DNA from: Udeniomyces pyricola
Lineage: Eukaryota; Basidiomycota; Tremellomycetes; Cystofilobasidiales; Mrakiaceae
Direction of reading: 5' to 3'
DNA length: 64,000 bases
Assembly: GCA_039545295.1 (NCBI GenBank)
Contig: BCIK01000024.1
Span: 320,130 to 384,129, forward strand
Made by a program: the position numbers and the translations under genes. Positions 47,791 to 59,905 of the stretch are shown piece by piece (the first letter of the stretch is position 1; each line of letters starts with the position of its first letter). Below the pieces are notes generated by a model. That model saw only the letters and a program-made list of their open reading frames with translations, did no database searches and was not told the origin of the DNA.

Positions 47791-48968
47791 GGAGGAGAAG
47801 TGAGAAAAAATTCGTCTTGGGTCGGATGCGAGGGAGGGCGAGCGGCAATGGGCCAATGAAAAGAAGGGCGCCGAGGTTGGCACGGGTGAACTTGGGAGAC
47901 CGGGAGGGGGGGGGGGGGGGGAGGAACGGGCGCAAATGGCAGGGGGATGGGTATGTGAAGAGCAGTGGATGTATGGATGCTTGGGCAATGTTTGAGCAGT
48001 GTGGGGCTAGAGTTGGAAGCGAAGCAAAGAACGACGAGGGGGAGGGAAGGGGGCAGGATGGTCGAGGGGCAGGACGGGGGATGAAGGAAGCAGCGGAAAG
48101 AAGAGAGCGCTAAGTTATCTGATGAGATAGGTCCAGCCGAGACTCTTGCGCGCGAGTCCCCCGGCCGCCTCCCTGCCAAAGCTATCGATGCAAGGTTCGA
48201 TCCCGTCGATCTCATGTCCGACTTCGGACGTCGCAAGCCGGCTCAGTACGCTATCACACCTATACGCGCGCTTGACGTTACAAGAGTTGCTTGACACCCC
48301 CTTCCTCTTCGAGTTCGATCTTGCGCATGTATATCTATCTGCTTGCCGGCTTCGAGATTTGACGCGCGATATTCGATCAAGCAAATCGTTCCACATTTTG
48401 TTTTCTGTGTTTCTTCGACATTAATGACTCTTCACCCTATCAGAAGCTGAGAGGAAGCACTGAGACGACGTAGAAACGTTTGCACTGCGATTACACTGGA
48501 GGTGTACTGGTGTGATGCGCAAGAAATCAAACTATATGATATGAGCATGATGTATTGATAAATTTGATGACATGGAAACCATAATCATTCAGATTGATAT
48601 TGCAGCTGAGCACGTGTGCAACACTATGCTGTGAGATGCTTGAATGCCAGTTGCGTCCAGTTGCGCGTGCAGACGTCGGTTTGATGTTGCATGGCGCATT
48701 CTTGGCGCACCCAGGCGTAAAACAGGCGTATGAATTGTAAAGGCTTGCGTTGCGCGCCTTGTATCGCGGTCCTCGCCACTTGTGTCACCGTCGCAACAAG
48801 TCGCACCTCCTGGCAACTCTCCTCACCCAACACCAACCGCACCGGCCACACCTCACCACTCTCATCCCATACCACACTTACCCCTACGACCCCTCCCTCT
48901 TCACCAGTCCATCAACCCCGCTAGTGCATGGTCAGCCGACGAGTCCTTTCTTCATATACCGCCTGCTA
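47791..48968. promoter_or_regulatory. Divergent promoter (HAP2 / eIF5-mimic protein)
   Basis: This stretch of about 1.2 kb has no convincing gene. It holds a 16-base G run at 47906-47921 (poly-C in HAP2 sense), a CCAAT at 47853-47857 close to the HAP2 start, several GCGCGC/TGCGC patches at about 48140-48280, and a GGTTCGATCCC element at 48194-48204 that I rejected as a tRNA. The part near the plus-strand gene is C/A/T-rich. Confidence 0.4.
47906..47921. repeat. Poly-G/poly-C tract (16 nt)
   Basis: A run of 16 G on the plus strand, 116-131 nt upstream of the HAP2 start, reading as poly-C in the sense orientation. Confidence 0.9.
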
Positions 48969-51358
48969 TGTCTCGCTCAGATCCTCATCACTCTCTGCAT
49001 CGACCCCTTCCCCTGCCTCGCTTTTCCCTTGCTCTCAATAGTCTTTCACACCTCCCACAGGATCCACCCCTGCGACAGGTCAGTTGCTTTGTCTTATCAC
49101 CCTCGAGTCCTTGACATAATACTCATGGCGCACTTTTATTGACACACTCGCTTGCCTCCTCATCCAGGAAACACGAAGCCCAGTCTCACTGGCGTCCGAA
49201 TCAAACAGCGCAAAGGTTCGAGATTTGAGCCCCCTTTGCTTCCTGCTCTCCTACACCTTGTCTGCCTTTGCGCTTGTCCGGTCTCACGTGACGGACACAC
49301 TTCCGGTCCTGATATATCATACTTGTTGTCCTGGTCTGAATCTTTATTCTGTCATAGGTGTTGCGAAAGCGACCGCCAAGTTCGAGCCTGAAGGTGAGCC
49401 TCTCGTTCGTTTGCCATCTCGGCGTCACTCCATTCCCTTTTCTGTGCCTGCTACGTCTTGCCTGATCTCGATCTTGCACATGCTGATAGGCGTAGTTTTC
49501 GATTGCTTTATACACACCGCTTTCACTCAGTCTTCCGAGACGCCCTTCTTTCCCATCTTCTCCCCATCCCTCCGACCCAGTATGACACCATCGCGACCAA
49601 ACTCATAACCGCCGGTTCCACGCTCGAATTTCTCAAGTACTCGGATGCCCTCTTCGAGATTGTCTTTGTTGGTGGCATCCTTCAGCCCGGAGGCTCTTAC
49701 GTTGACGACGACAAGACCTCGAGAAGTCCCTTTGCCGTCATAGGAGGTAAGGACGAGATCGAGGGCACCAGCGTTGGCGATGATGCCGACTGGAAGGAAG
49801 TCCTTGAAGAGGTCAGGAAGAAGACGGATGTCCTTGGCAAGGTTATCATGAGGTGAGTATCTATCACTCGCTTGCGAAGTAACACCCCCTTAACCCGGTC
49901 TCTCAAGCGATATACATTTGCTATTCTTGTATGATCCGTCCGTCGGCGCGTTTTTCAATCAGGTACAAGTACCTTCAGAAGCCTCTTGAGCAGAACGTCC
50001 TACCTGCCCTGCTCCAGTAGTGAGTGTTTCATCTCGCTGTACTTACGGTTCACATGTCGGTTCCAGTGTTGACGTTGTGCGCGCTTTGTAGCATCATCCG
50101 CTGGACCTCCCTTCAGCGACAGAAAATTGCCGACGCGACTGCCCTTCTCATCACCTCGGGCAATGCCTCCGGCCAATGCCTTCAGTCCCTCACGAAAGAG
50201 CACCTTGTCAAGGATTGTGAGTTTCGTGCATGTCGAGTTTTCACGTCTGAGAGCCGGATCAGACGTGGTTCGGTGTCGTTGAGCTCTTACTAAGCATTTT
50301 GATGCATACACAGCCGTCTCTCTCTCATTCCTCACCCACTTCGTGCGGGCATTCCTTTCCATTCAATCCATGGAGCACCTCTCACGACTTCTCAAAGCCA
50401 ACTTTAAGGACCTGATCGACGTTTTCCCATCCGGCAAGAAGTCTCGAGCTGCTCTCGAGGCCCATTTCAAGGCGGAAGGACTTCCGCAAATCGCCGAGTG
50501 GTACGCCAAGAGACAAACAGCCCTTGTCAAGGAGGAAATGGCCACTTACATGACTCAGGCTTCTGAGGAGGAAGACTTCAACGAGGAATGGAAGGAAAAC
50601 GTAAGTCCCACTTTCACTTGTTTCCTGACCACCCCGATCTTGGACTCATGCATTCGTGTCTGTGATCCTCTTGGATCTCGGTTTTTCTATCCTAGACGCT
50701 CGGCTTCCTCGCTACCCAACAGACTGAGAACAACATTCCCACTATCGACATCCTGACCATCTCGTGGTCTTCTCTGATGTCAACCTTTGAGTGGGCTGGC
50801 CGGTCGGACCAGCTTGCCAAGATCAAGTCTTTCCTCCCTGTTCTCGTGCCCTTCGTCAAGAAGCCGATGGACCAAGTGAATCTTCTTCAAATTGTCCAAA
50901 TTTACTGCTATGACGAGCAGAAGGTCATGAAATCCTTCCCCAACATCGTCCGGGTTCTCTGGGACGCCGAGCTGGTTTCGGTGCGTAGTTTCACCCCGGC
51001 TGTCTCAAGCGGTTCGACCTACCCAAGCTGAACGTTGGCGGCCATGTTTTGATCATCGCTCTTTGTTTCTTGTTTTTTTTTTTTCTTCCTCTTTTTTTAT
51101 ATCAGGACAACGCCATCATTTACTGGTTCGAGAAGGGTGCCAAGCCTCAGGGCAAGGAGTATTTCACCAAAAGCATCCAAGCCCTTTACGACGTGCGTTG
51201 CATCATACTCCAACTCAAGAACAGCATCGACAGCAGCGATTTTCCAGCTTTCTACCGTAACTAATGTGCTGATCATCTTTTCGGTTTTGTAACACTTTAT
51301 ATGCGCGTGTAAATAGCACATCACCGAGGAGGATGATGAGGATGAAGACGAGGAATAA
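48969..51358 (+). CDS. eIF5-mimic protein (BZW/5MP), W2-domain translation regulator
   Basis: 5MP/BZW proteins resemble eIF5 without its GAP domain; they bind eIF2 and eIF3 through a C-terminal W2 HEAT domain and tighten start-codon selection. The conserved N-terminal motif NTKPSLTGVRIKQRKG begins at about 49168, followed by VAKATAKFEPE and VFRDALLSHLLPI. Further blocks are EFLKYSDALFEIVFVGGILQ, YKYLQKPLEQNVLPALLQY, KEHLVKDSVSLSFLTHFVRA, LIDVFPSGKKS and GLPQIAEWYAKRQTAL. The W2 part reads IDILTISWSSLMSTFEWAG, LLQIVQIYCYDEQKVMKSF and AIIYWFEKGAKPQGKEYF. It ends in an acidic tail EEDDEDEDEE, matching the acidic AA-box of W2 domains. The first exon is uncertain: the Met at 48969 can be joined through a donor near 49044, but another small start exon is possible. 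Confidence 0.87.
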
Positions 51359-52553
51359 TCTTGCATTTTATCCTATTTTTCCTGATTTCACGTCACATTC
51401 GTCCACCTGTCTATTTCTTCTTTCCGCATCCCACGGTAGCTTCGCCGCACGTCTCACCGTGCTTCTATGATGATTGATCGACTTGGTTGCAAGGGCGGTG
51501 ACAAGCAAATCAGGGAGAATGCTAGCTGATGTATCATCATCTTTTCTTATTAACGCGCTTGTCTTGGATTCGCGACACAATCCGATCTTCGGTCATTGGA
51601 AGCAGTTGGAATTTATCTTGCTGCGTGGTGGCCTGAGGACCTGTTCTCCCACAACCGCCTCGGTGCTTTGCCCCCCTAGCGCTTTACGTCGACCTCTTCC
51701 TGACCGACGCGCCGCGACGAGAGCCAAAAACGTTCGGGTGGCGTGACTGATGCTTGGGTTGTGGCGTTGATGAATTAGGTGACAGCATGGGGCCCGGTGG
51801 GCTGATTACATGTCCAGGTAGGAGCGTGAGGCTGAGATCAACGCGTCAACGCAACAATTCGAGATTGAATGTTGAACCTGGTTGAACGCTCAACGTACTC
51901 AACTTTGGTCCAACGTTCAATGTTCAACGTTGATCAACTCCCGGATTCCGTGGAGTCCGAGGAATTGGTGAGGCCCAGCCTTGCCCAGCCAAACACAATC
52001 AATCAGAAGGCGAGTGCCCCTCGACACCTCCCTGTCGTCCGGGTCGTTCTCCCTCTCTCTTTGCCACCTCGGCCGAGTTGTATGAACTCAAAGACGATAA
52101 AGTTGAACACTAATGGCATCTGGGGATCACTGGGGGTCAGCGGGGAAGCCAGGCTTGCCAGGACCGGTGCAAGGAGGTTGCAAGGTCGACCAGGCTGAAA
52201 CGGCCATCGTTTCCTCTTGCCATCATCTTGCACTTACTTTTCTCACCTCAACCCTCGCTATCTCCCTCGGCTTATCGTATCCTACGCTCCTGCTGTCCTT
52301 TCATATCCTGACTCGCCAGCGGTCACCGGTTTTCTCGTTGCTTTATCCCTCTTTGTACGCCCTTGGTCAATTTCGTTGACCCTTCCAATTGCCCGCGGTC
52401 TTTTCTCCACCCGAACACCATATACTCATCATCTTGCTAACCTCATCTTCGTCTAGATTTCGTAGGCCTCCTTACTGCATCTGCCTTGCTCTCCCAACCG
52501 CAAACACCCCTGTGCTTCACTTCGCCATCGCTTCTACCAACGTTGACCTCAAC
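51359..52553. promoter_or_regulatory. Promoter and long leader of the HSF-type gene
   Basis: This 1.2-kb stretch holds the 5MP terminator and the HSF-type promoter. A cluster of GTTGAAC/GTTCAAC repeats in both orientations occupies 51862-51937 (copies at 51871, 51881, 51915 and 51922, with related CTCAAC units between). The region 52230-52530 is C/T-rich, and the downstream frame stays open upstream to 52389. Confidence 0.5.
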
Positions 52554-55362
52554 ATGCGGCTCGCGCAACAACCAACATCTCCGCTCGCCGCTGAGCCCCA
52601 CGCTGTGAAGACGGATGATAGGGGGCCGCAGGCATCAGGACTTTTGACATTCCCGGCTGACGAACTCGATAGATCGTCATTCGAGCTGACCGATGGCACG
52701 TGGATCGAGCCCCTGACCCCTTACTCGCACAGCCGCCTCGGACTAGACTCGGACCGGTATACTCACTCGAGCTCTTTCAGCTACTTCCCTTTCCCCTCAA
52801 CATCCGGTTTCCTTGATTCTGAACGCTCTCAGTCGCCATATTCGACTCACTCTCATACCAATTGCGCCGTATTTGCAAGCTCGCCAGCCTCTTCTCATGA
52901 CGCTCTCATCTCGCTTGATCGGCAGGGCGCCCATCACCCTCTTCTTCCTCACACCTCACTGCACTCCCAATCTCACCCAAACTTCCGGCTTGCAACCCAA
53001 CGTACATCTCCTCACTTTCAACCGTATCCGCTCCCTACCCGACGAGGGTCACTAGTCAGAGCCAGTAGTCTCTCGGGTACCGTGAAACACCACCAGCCCG
53101 GTCCCTCTTCACCCTTGATATTTTCCCTCGACCCGGTCCCCAAAGACAACACGTCTCCCTTCTCACTTTCAAGTTTCAATCCTCATGTAAAAGGGTTGCT
53201 GTCGAGTCCTTCTTCACCATCCGAGACATGCTATTATTTTCTCGAAGAGCAAGAGACAGTGCACGATGGCTTACCCCAAGATGAATTTGCCACTCAACTT
53301 CACAGTCCATTCATCCATCATTCGTCCTGGCCTTCGCCAGAGACCCTGGCTGGCTCATATGATCACTCGCCTCGCCTCACTCTGGTGGATTCGTTCGATT
53401 CGACTAAGAAGACTCTTCATTCGTCCAATATTCAATCCTCTGAAGTGTTTCATTCCGGGGCATCTTTCTCTCGACGATGCGATCTTGATCGTCTTCGACT
53501 CGACTATCCCTTGCCAGGCTCGTTCAATTCCAACTCTGACGTAACGATCTCACCTTCAACATTCCTGCCTTCCGGCGGACTAGTTGAGCAAGTGCGATGC
53601 GAGCAGTCCTCACAAGCGTCTTGCTCCGAAGGAGAGCAATCTACAGAAGACGAGTTCGTGTTCGACTGCCATGTCGAACCTGAGCATGCACTCCTCAGTC
53701 GGCCGGTCGCCGGACCTGACATGACTCCAGTCATGGGCTTGGGTCTTGGACTCGGCCCAAGGTTACTATCATCGCCTCCAAGATTCCCGTCCCTCAACCC
53801 TCCATTCGAAATTTGTGATCCTCTCACGTCCCAGCATCAGTCACATAACGAGGGACTCGTCTCCAAAGACAAAAACATACATGCAGTTCCTGAGTCTTCG
53901 GCATCCTCGGCCAATACTCAGTTACCTGAAGAGGAGGACCTCAAGAACCCGTACGCCCACTCATCTGACAAGGAACTAAAAAAGCGAGCGGTTCCCAACG
54001 TCGAAAGGTTTCCACACAAGCTCTACGCGTAAGGTTCCACTCTCGACGAACACGACCGTCTCTCAATCAGCCTTGGCACTAATACGAAATTGCTATCTTT
54101 TGTGCTTCCCTTTTCTAATGATAGTATGCTACAGGATCCAGAGGCAGCCGAATTCATGTTTTGGAGTTCTCAGACTTCTGTAAGTGCCGGTAGTTCGAGC
54201 CCTAGATCATGTATGCTCTATGCTGTCTCACCACGTATAGTTATCTTTCTACACTCAGTTTGTGTTCCCCGACCCTTATGCCATCCCGTCATGGCTTGTC
54301 CGTAAATACTTCAAGCACGACAAAGTAGGTCCTTATGTCCGACTTCGTACCGTTGCTACTAAGCCTGTCCCGCCCAACCTCGGTGACCTTCGCTGATTTA
54401 CATCTTGTTGCATGTATACGCTTAGGTTTCCTCACTGCTCAGACAGATTGTATGGCTACTCAACAATCTGATCAGAAAGATTGATGGACCGAGATTTGAC
54501 AAACCCTTCAATTTCTGTGGGATCATATAACTCAGAACATCTATTCCTTCCAAAAACTCCGTCACCTTTCAAAGGAAGACGACTCCATCCGTAAGGTATG
54601 GTGCAGATGAGCGAATCCATCCAATTAGCAGTGTCCATTTGTTTTACAGTTGACCAATAACGGATGATCTTCCTTTGTGGCCGAATAATCAGAGAGTCGA
54701 ATACCATCACCCATCATTCATTCGTGGTCAACCCGAAAACTTAGACAACGTTCAACGAGTCGGTCAGTTTGTTCACTTAAAATCAAAATTTCATCATTGA
54801 TGGGGAGATCATTGCTGACAAGATCTTTCTGTACGTGGTTTTATCAAGTTATCGGCGTCCCGCGTCCTACACCCACCCGTCGAGTCGCTGTAGATGCTAC
54901 AACACCAAAGCCGCCTGTGTCGGCAGCAGAGATCGAGCTCAAAAGGATCAAGATTGCACTTTCCGCTTCCGAGAAAAAGAACCACGAACTCATCAATTTA
55001 GCTGAAAGCCTACGAGAGCTGCTGGTTGACCGGGAAGGCAAGCAAGGTAATCATTTTTTATCATCAGCTTGATCCCATCGCTCTCGGAAGTGCGGGTGCT
55101 TGATGCTGAGGAACCGACCAAACTTTGCTTTGACTTTCAATCATTCAATCAATCAGTTGTCAAGACCCATCCTCATCTTTTCATTCCCATCCACCCCTCT
55201 CACAAGCTGGGCCACCCGTTCATCCCGCCCCTCACATCTCAATCTAGCTCCCAACCCGCTATCGACCGATACGGAAGACGTCAATCCGAAGGATCTGTTC
55301 AAGTCGAGAGGCGAGCTCCAACTCAGTCTGATGTCAATAGACGCGGATCGATTCAGCTTTGA
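52554..55362 (+). CDS. HSF-type DNA-binding transcription factor (C-terminal DBD)
   Basis: The first exon (52554-54028) encodes about 491 residues of Ser/Pro/His-rich, probably disordered sequence. It then enters an HSF-type winged helix: FPHKLYAMLQDPEAAEFMFW, FVFPDPYAIPSWLVRKYFKH, then VSSLLRQI joined to NIYSFQKL. The wing reads KEDDSIRK..LTNNDDLPLW, and the domain closes YHHPSFIRGQPENLDN. That final FxRGxPExLxxIxR-like block is the usual end of HSF DBDs. A short helix AAEIELKRIKIALSASEKKN with heptad-like spacing follows (possible oligomerisation), then a spliced C-terminal exon ending RRGSIQL. Recognition-helix residues S-S-L-L-R-Q are conserved, but the usual Leu before N-I-Y-S-F is Ile. 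I cannot assign it to Hsf1, Sfl1 or Skn7; no receiver domain is visible. Confidence 0.85.
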
Positions 55363-55584
55363 ATCGCACCTCATGACGTACGAGCTTACTTGCAGTAGAA
55401 TGCTGGAGTCAGAACATGCTTTAGCTGATTTGGAAACAGTATATTAGAGATTGCCGGACTTCTCCTGATTGCTTCATGTCTCTATGCCGTTCGTTGTTTC
55501 TGCTATACTTAAGCGCTTTCAAGATACTGCATACAACGGGATGTAATATAACACGAGAGTGGAGCCGAGAAACCCAGATTCAAC

Positions 55585-58289
55585 TCAAGGAGTGAACATG
55601 GCAATGAAGTCGTTCACAGGCATAATCGAGACTTTCTCCATCGAGCAGGCGGATTCGAGGATGATCTTTTGGCGGGCTGTGTCGAAATGGGGCTGAACAG
55701 AAAAACATCAATGATGGGAAGATTTGGGCTTCAGCTCGCAAGCTAAGGGGCTCAGACCTGTTCCAAGAGATCATGCCTCGTCTCACCTTGATGTGTCTCT
55801 CAAACCTGAACGAAGTGAAAAAGCAGATTCAGGACAAAGAGACAAGATAAATGAAAACCAAAAACGATATACTTATCCAAGCAGCCAATTACACTTACTT
55901 GTCATAAAGTAGAGGGATACCCTCATCCCGTCTTCTACGGTGTCCGACAGGGTATTCAACTGCCACTTCATCCAATTCGGTACCATCTTTGAGAACAACT
56001 TGGAGAGCATTACCGATAGATCGCTTCTCAGGATCCATACTGTAAATAAGACCAACAAGACAGAGCGTGAATGGCCGCAATGCATAGACCACGCACGAGT
56101 CAGTCAAACGGTTTTGTCACGTACTAATCTGTCGAGTAAGCCTCGTCTTCGACGCAATACATCGTCTCACGAAGAGCATCAATCCGAGGATCGGCAGCAA
56201 CTTCATCCGAGTAGTCAGAGGTGGTCAAGCGACCGAAAATGAGTGGAATTGCCACCATGTACTGTACAGAGTATCCGGGACGAAAGCAAATGGCGTTATT
56301 AGCTAGCCTGAAAGAATGACGGGGGCGGAACAGCTCATATCCACGCGTACCTGAATAGTATGGTCTCGATCAGCAAAGTTACTCAGCGGTCCCTTCTTAT
56401 CGATAATGCGTTTTGCGGCTTCTTGGGTCCTGATCCTGATGCTCTTGATGTCGTCCGATGATTTGCCCAGCTTTTTCAGCTTATGGTGTAACGTCAATGC
56501 TGCCTCCACAGCTGTCTGAGCATGAAACTCGGCTGCAAGGAATATGAAGAGTTCGTTAAGCTCGGAACAGGATCGAAAGATCCCTGCAGATCACATGGCT
56601 ACACCTACCTGGGAAAGAAATCTTGAACAAAATGTTGGACATCACGTAATCGCCAAACTCGCGCTCCAGCTTAAACTCCTTGCCCTGTTTGAAAAGCGTT
56701 GAAGGTAGATCAATCGCGTGCGCAATTCAATCAAAGCTGAAATCTGAGTCATCAGCCTCCAACCTTGTATGAAACATCATAAAAACCCCACGTCTTGGCT
56801 GTCAAGACCGAAGGGATTCCCATCGCTCCCTTCTGGACCAAGAGAGCAAGATTGACAGCTCGTGCACATGCATCACCCGCTACCAAAGATGAATATACAT
56901 ATATGAACAGGTTCGGGTGTGAAATGACGTTGATCTATGAGCTTGTAATGTTAAGGCGACAAGAGTATATAGTGTTCAAGTTGCTTCGTCAACATACCTG
57001 CCCAACTTTTTCTGCTACCGGTGTTCGGGGCGTGTCGGTAGGTGCGGAGCGAATTGCCATCAACGAAGACGAGAGAGACGGCGTCGACGGTCTGTTCTTC
57101 GGTGAGACCTCTAGGTACATAGAGGGAGATGGCGTTAAACAATGTTTGATGCGGCTGTATCAAGTGGCATACACTCACAAAAGTTTGCAAACCACAGCAG
57201 TTGAAGCGAGCTTGACCAGGATGACGTGGTCAAGGCCTACTCGGTTAAATGAATTGGCAAGCGCCATAATTCCCTGAATTGCCGTGCAACAACAAAGTTA
57301 TAGCATCAAAAATCACGTTGAGATTCCAGGAGTTTCTAAATCTACTGACTTGAATCTCGTGCGCTTGTATCATGGCGCCGAGCACATCCTTGATTGTGAA
57401 GGAAGCTTGGCCGGTATTGGCAAGGTACGAGGTGATGGCCAGGATAGCGCCAAGATTATCGGATGGGTGTCCCCACTCAGCCTGACGGTGTGCACGACGC
57501 AAAAAAATCAAGGGTGGTCAGTCGACGCAATGGTGAATGAACGAAGCGAAGAGATCGATCTGTGATCGCTACGCACTGCGAGCCAACAATCCTGTAAGGC
57601 ATTGAGAGTTCAACCAAAGTCAAATGAGCCCCCGATCAAATTGAAGCGTAGATGGGCGCGAGATACGCACATTGAAATCAAGCCATCGGATCTTAAGTCA
57701 CGAATAGAGAGGATCAGTAAGTCTCGAGGCAAAGAGCACAATTAGTCCTAAAGCTCAATTATTCGATCTCGCTGAACCGAACATACCTGAGTCCCAATGT
57801 TAAAGGCTGCCTGGACCGGATCCAGTTCATATCTGGTACCTATGACCTTGGCCCCTGAAGAGAACGTGCCAGACTTACAAGCAAGATCAGTACGCTCTGG
57901 ATTGTAGCCGAGATGCGGAAGGTACGCTTGAGCTACTAGAGTAGGAAAATACCATTTGGAAGTGTCGCTCCCTTGACGATGGGTCCCATCAGCGCTCGAC
58001 AGGCTTCGCTGACGCGAAGACCTTCGAGACCACAGCCAACTGTATCGATGAGGCACTGATGAGCTGTGGTGTATGCGATATCGGAGAACTGAGGCGGATG
58101 GTGAACGTAATGGGCGATCTGGCGAAGGATAAGATCAGGCTCGGGCCGGATTGCCGACTCGGCGTCGTGAGCGACAGAAGACATGTGGCGCGAAGGTCGA
58201 GCAAAAAAGATGCTTGGCGTGTGAGGAGGCTTGATGAATGAAAGTCGTTGGAGTGAGCGGAAGACTGCTGAGTATCGGGAGGAGATCAT
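55585..58289 (-). CDS. 2-methylcitrate dehydratase (PrpD/MmgE family), mitochondrial
   Basis: The enzyme dehydrates 2-methylcitrate to 2-methyl-cis-aconitate in the methylcitrate cycle that detoxifies propionyl-CoA. The N-terminus [18 protein letters not shown] is Arg/Ser-rich, a mitochondrial presequence, with a second Met before [10 protein letters not shown]. PrpD blocks in order are [38 protein letters not shown] with an RWLDF exon, [33 protein letters not shown] and [16 protein letters not shown]. Next come [56 protein letters not shown] with ADRDHTIQY, and [19 protein letters not shown]. The tail reads [13 protein letters not shown]. All blocks are intact across about ten short introns. 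The adjacent SDR gene runs in the same direction. Confidence 0.93.
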
Positions 58290-58710
58290 GTCGAGCTGGA
58301 AAGCAGCGGGAAGAACAGCTGGGACAGGTTGAGATGGATTCAAGTGAGTAGTCACGATTGTTGTGCATGACCGGCAATGGTCACCCGGTCTGATCCGGCC
58401 CCTGGACAGCCGACGTCCGAGATTGTTCATTCATGACTATGATAGGCCAACAGGCGACGATGTCATCACGCGCCAGTATTGTTGGCGGTATCTCTGTGCA
58501 CAATATATGCATCGTTTGGTGAACGATCATTCATAGACCACATCCTAGATGACAAAAGAATGTGTTTCCTCTCTCATTTGTTGTCAGGCTCATCATCAAG
58601 CCCGATCACACCTGATGATCCGGTTTCTCGCAAGTCACATGTGGGATTGTTGCTCCCGAAACAAATTGATAGCAATACAGTGCAACGTCGTGCGCTCTCC
58701 GTCTTCGAGT
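58290..58710. promoter_or_regulatory. Methylcitrate dehydratase promoter and SDR terminator
   Basis: This 421-bp stretch has no gene. The dehydratase frame is open upstream to 58430, with no mitochondrial-like features in the added residues. A TGATCATTCATAGACC patch and TCATCA repeats are the only visible structure. Confidence 0.35.
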
Positions 58711-59905
58711 TTACCAATCTTGCACCCGATCATCGCGCCAGAACTTGCCGGTCTCCACGCCAATATCGCCAACAGCAAGGAGTACTGGCGTCTTGGCACC
58801 CTGATCGATAGTACGGTGACCACCGGGAGCCATATCGGTCTTGACGTAACCTGGGCAGCACGAATTGCAGAGGATGCTCGGCTCGTCTCTGGCGAGGACT
58901 TTAGTGTAGGCGATCAGGGAAAGCTTGGACATCTGTCGCAAATCAGGATAAATGTCAGGATTCATGATCCCATGCAACAGCTTATGAACAGAGATGTGAC
59001 TTTAATACCCGATACTAACTCCATAGCCCACGGATGGGTACCCTTGTTCTTTCCATGTGCCGTCCTGAACAGCGGTCTTGAACAGTAAGAATTCATCGTT
59101 CAGATTAGCACGTTACAACAGTGTCGTATATATAGCTCATATGGAAGTCTCACCTTGAAACGATCAACAGCTGCATCAACGGCTGCCTCGTCTGCTGCCT
59201 CGGTGAAAGTCGCACGTAGCTTCTCATCTTCAAGCAAAGTCGATCGACCAGCTGTGGATGCAACATTCACGATCCTGGGAGCATCTGACTTCTTGAGAAG
59301 GGGGAGGAAAGCCTTGATGACCTGTGAAGAGAAGTGAGACGGCACTGAGGATTAGATTCTGACCCATGGCACAGTTGGGCATATCGCAGCAAGGGACATT
59401 CATGGACAGAACGACCTTCAATAAGGGCGGCGATCGAGCACAAGATAAGTCAATGGCGTACGTTTTTAGTACCATGATAGTTGACAGTAAAAGCCTGATC
59501 GACGATCTCGGCGTCGAAACGAGGACCTGAGACTGCAATTCCAGCATTGCCTATAAGGACGTCGAGCTTTCCGGCCTCCTCGTCAACCCTTGCGCGCAAT
59601 CGGTCGATGCTGTCTTGGCTTGTCACATCGAGGATGCCGAGCTTTATTTTGTGCTTGGTATCTGCTGCAAGTGACTTGTTGGCTTCTTCCAGGGCGGCAA
59701 GACCACGGGTCTCATCTCGAGCGGTAAGCCAGATTGAAAGGGGCGGATTCGCCGGAGCGGTGGCCAGGATGCGATGAATGATTCCAAGGCCGATGCCCTA
59801 TAAAGTGTAATCGTAAGATAAGTCTTGACGTACAGACGGGCTCCATCGTGACAGACGTGACAGAAAGGTCACCTTGTTTGCGCCAGTAACGAGGATAGTG
59901 GACAT
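58711..59905 (-). CDS. Short-chain dehydrogenase/reductase, carbonyl reductase type
   Basis: This is an NADPH-dependent reductase of the classical SDR fold. The cofactor loop TGANKGIG follows directly after MSTILV, and a basic LTARDETRGL at the end of the second strand suggests NADP preference. Later come LDVTSQDSIDRLR, LDVLIGNAGIAVSGPRFD with the N-A-G motif, VNYHG, and RIVNVASTAGRST carrying the catalytic Ser. The catalytic pair is the Tyr and Lys of YGMSKLSLIAYTK after splicing. The region between them has a helix-rich insertion typical of human CBR1-like carbonyl reductases. The C-terminal CCPGYVKTDMAPGGHRTIDQ is also CBR1-like. About four introns are present. The physiological carbonyl substrate is unknown. 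Confidence 0.9.

Noticed and set aside
47791..47988. In-frame upstream Met extending HAP2 by about 66 residues
   Set aside because: The extension crosses the homopolymer C tract and has Pro/Cys-rich leader-like composition. MSDAFFFTPDTDLF is a normal protein start.
48122..48215. tRNA-like arrangement: GGTTCGATCCC T-loop motif enclosed by a 7-bp complementary pair ATGAGAT / ATCTCAT
   Set aside because: The T-stem next to the loop pairs at only about two positions, no D-arm or anticodon arm folds convincingly, and box A is absent. It is most likely chance in a promoter region.
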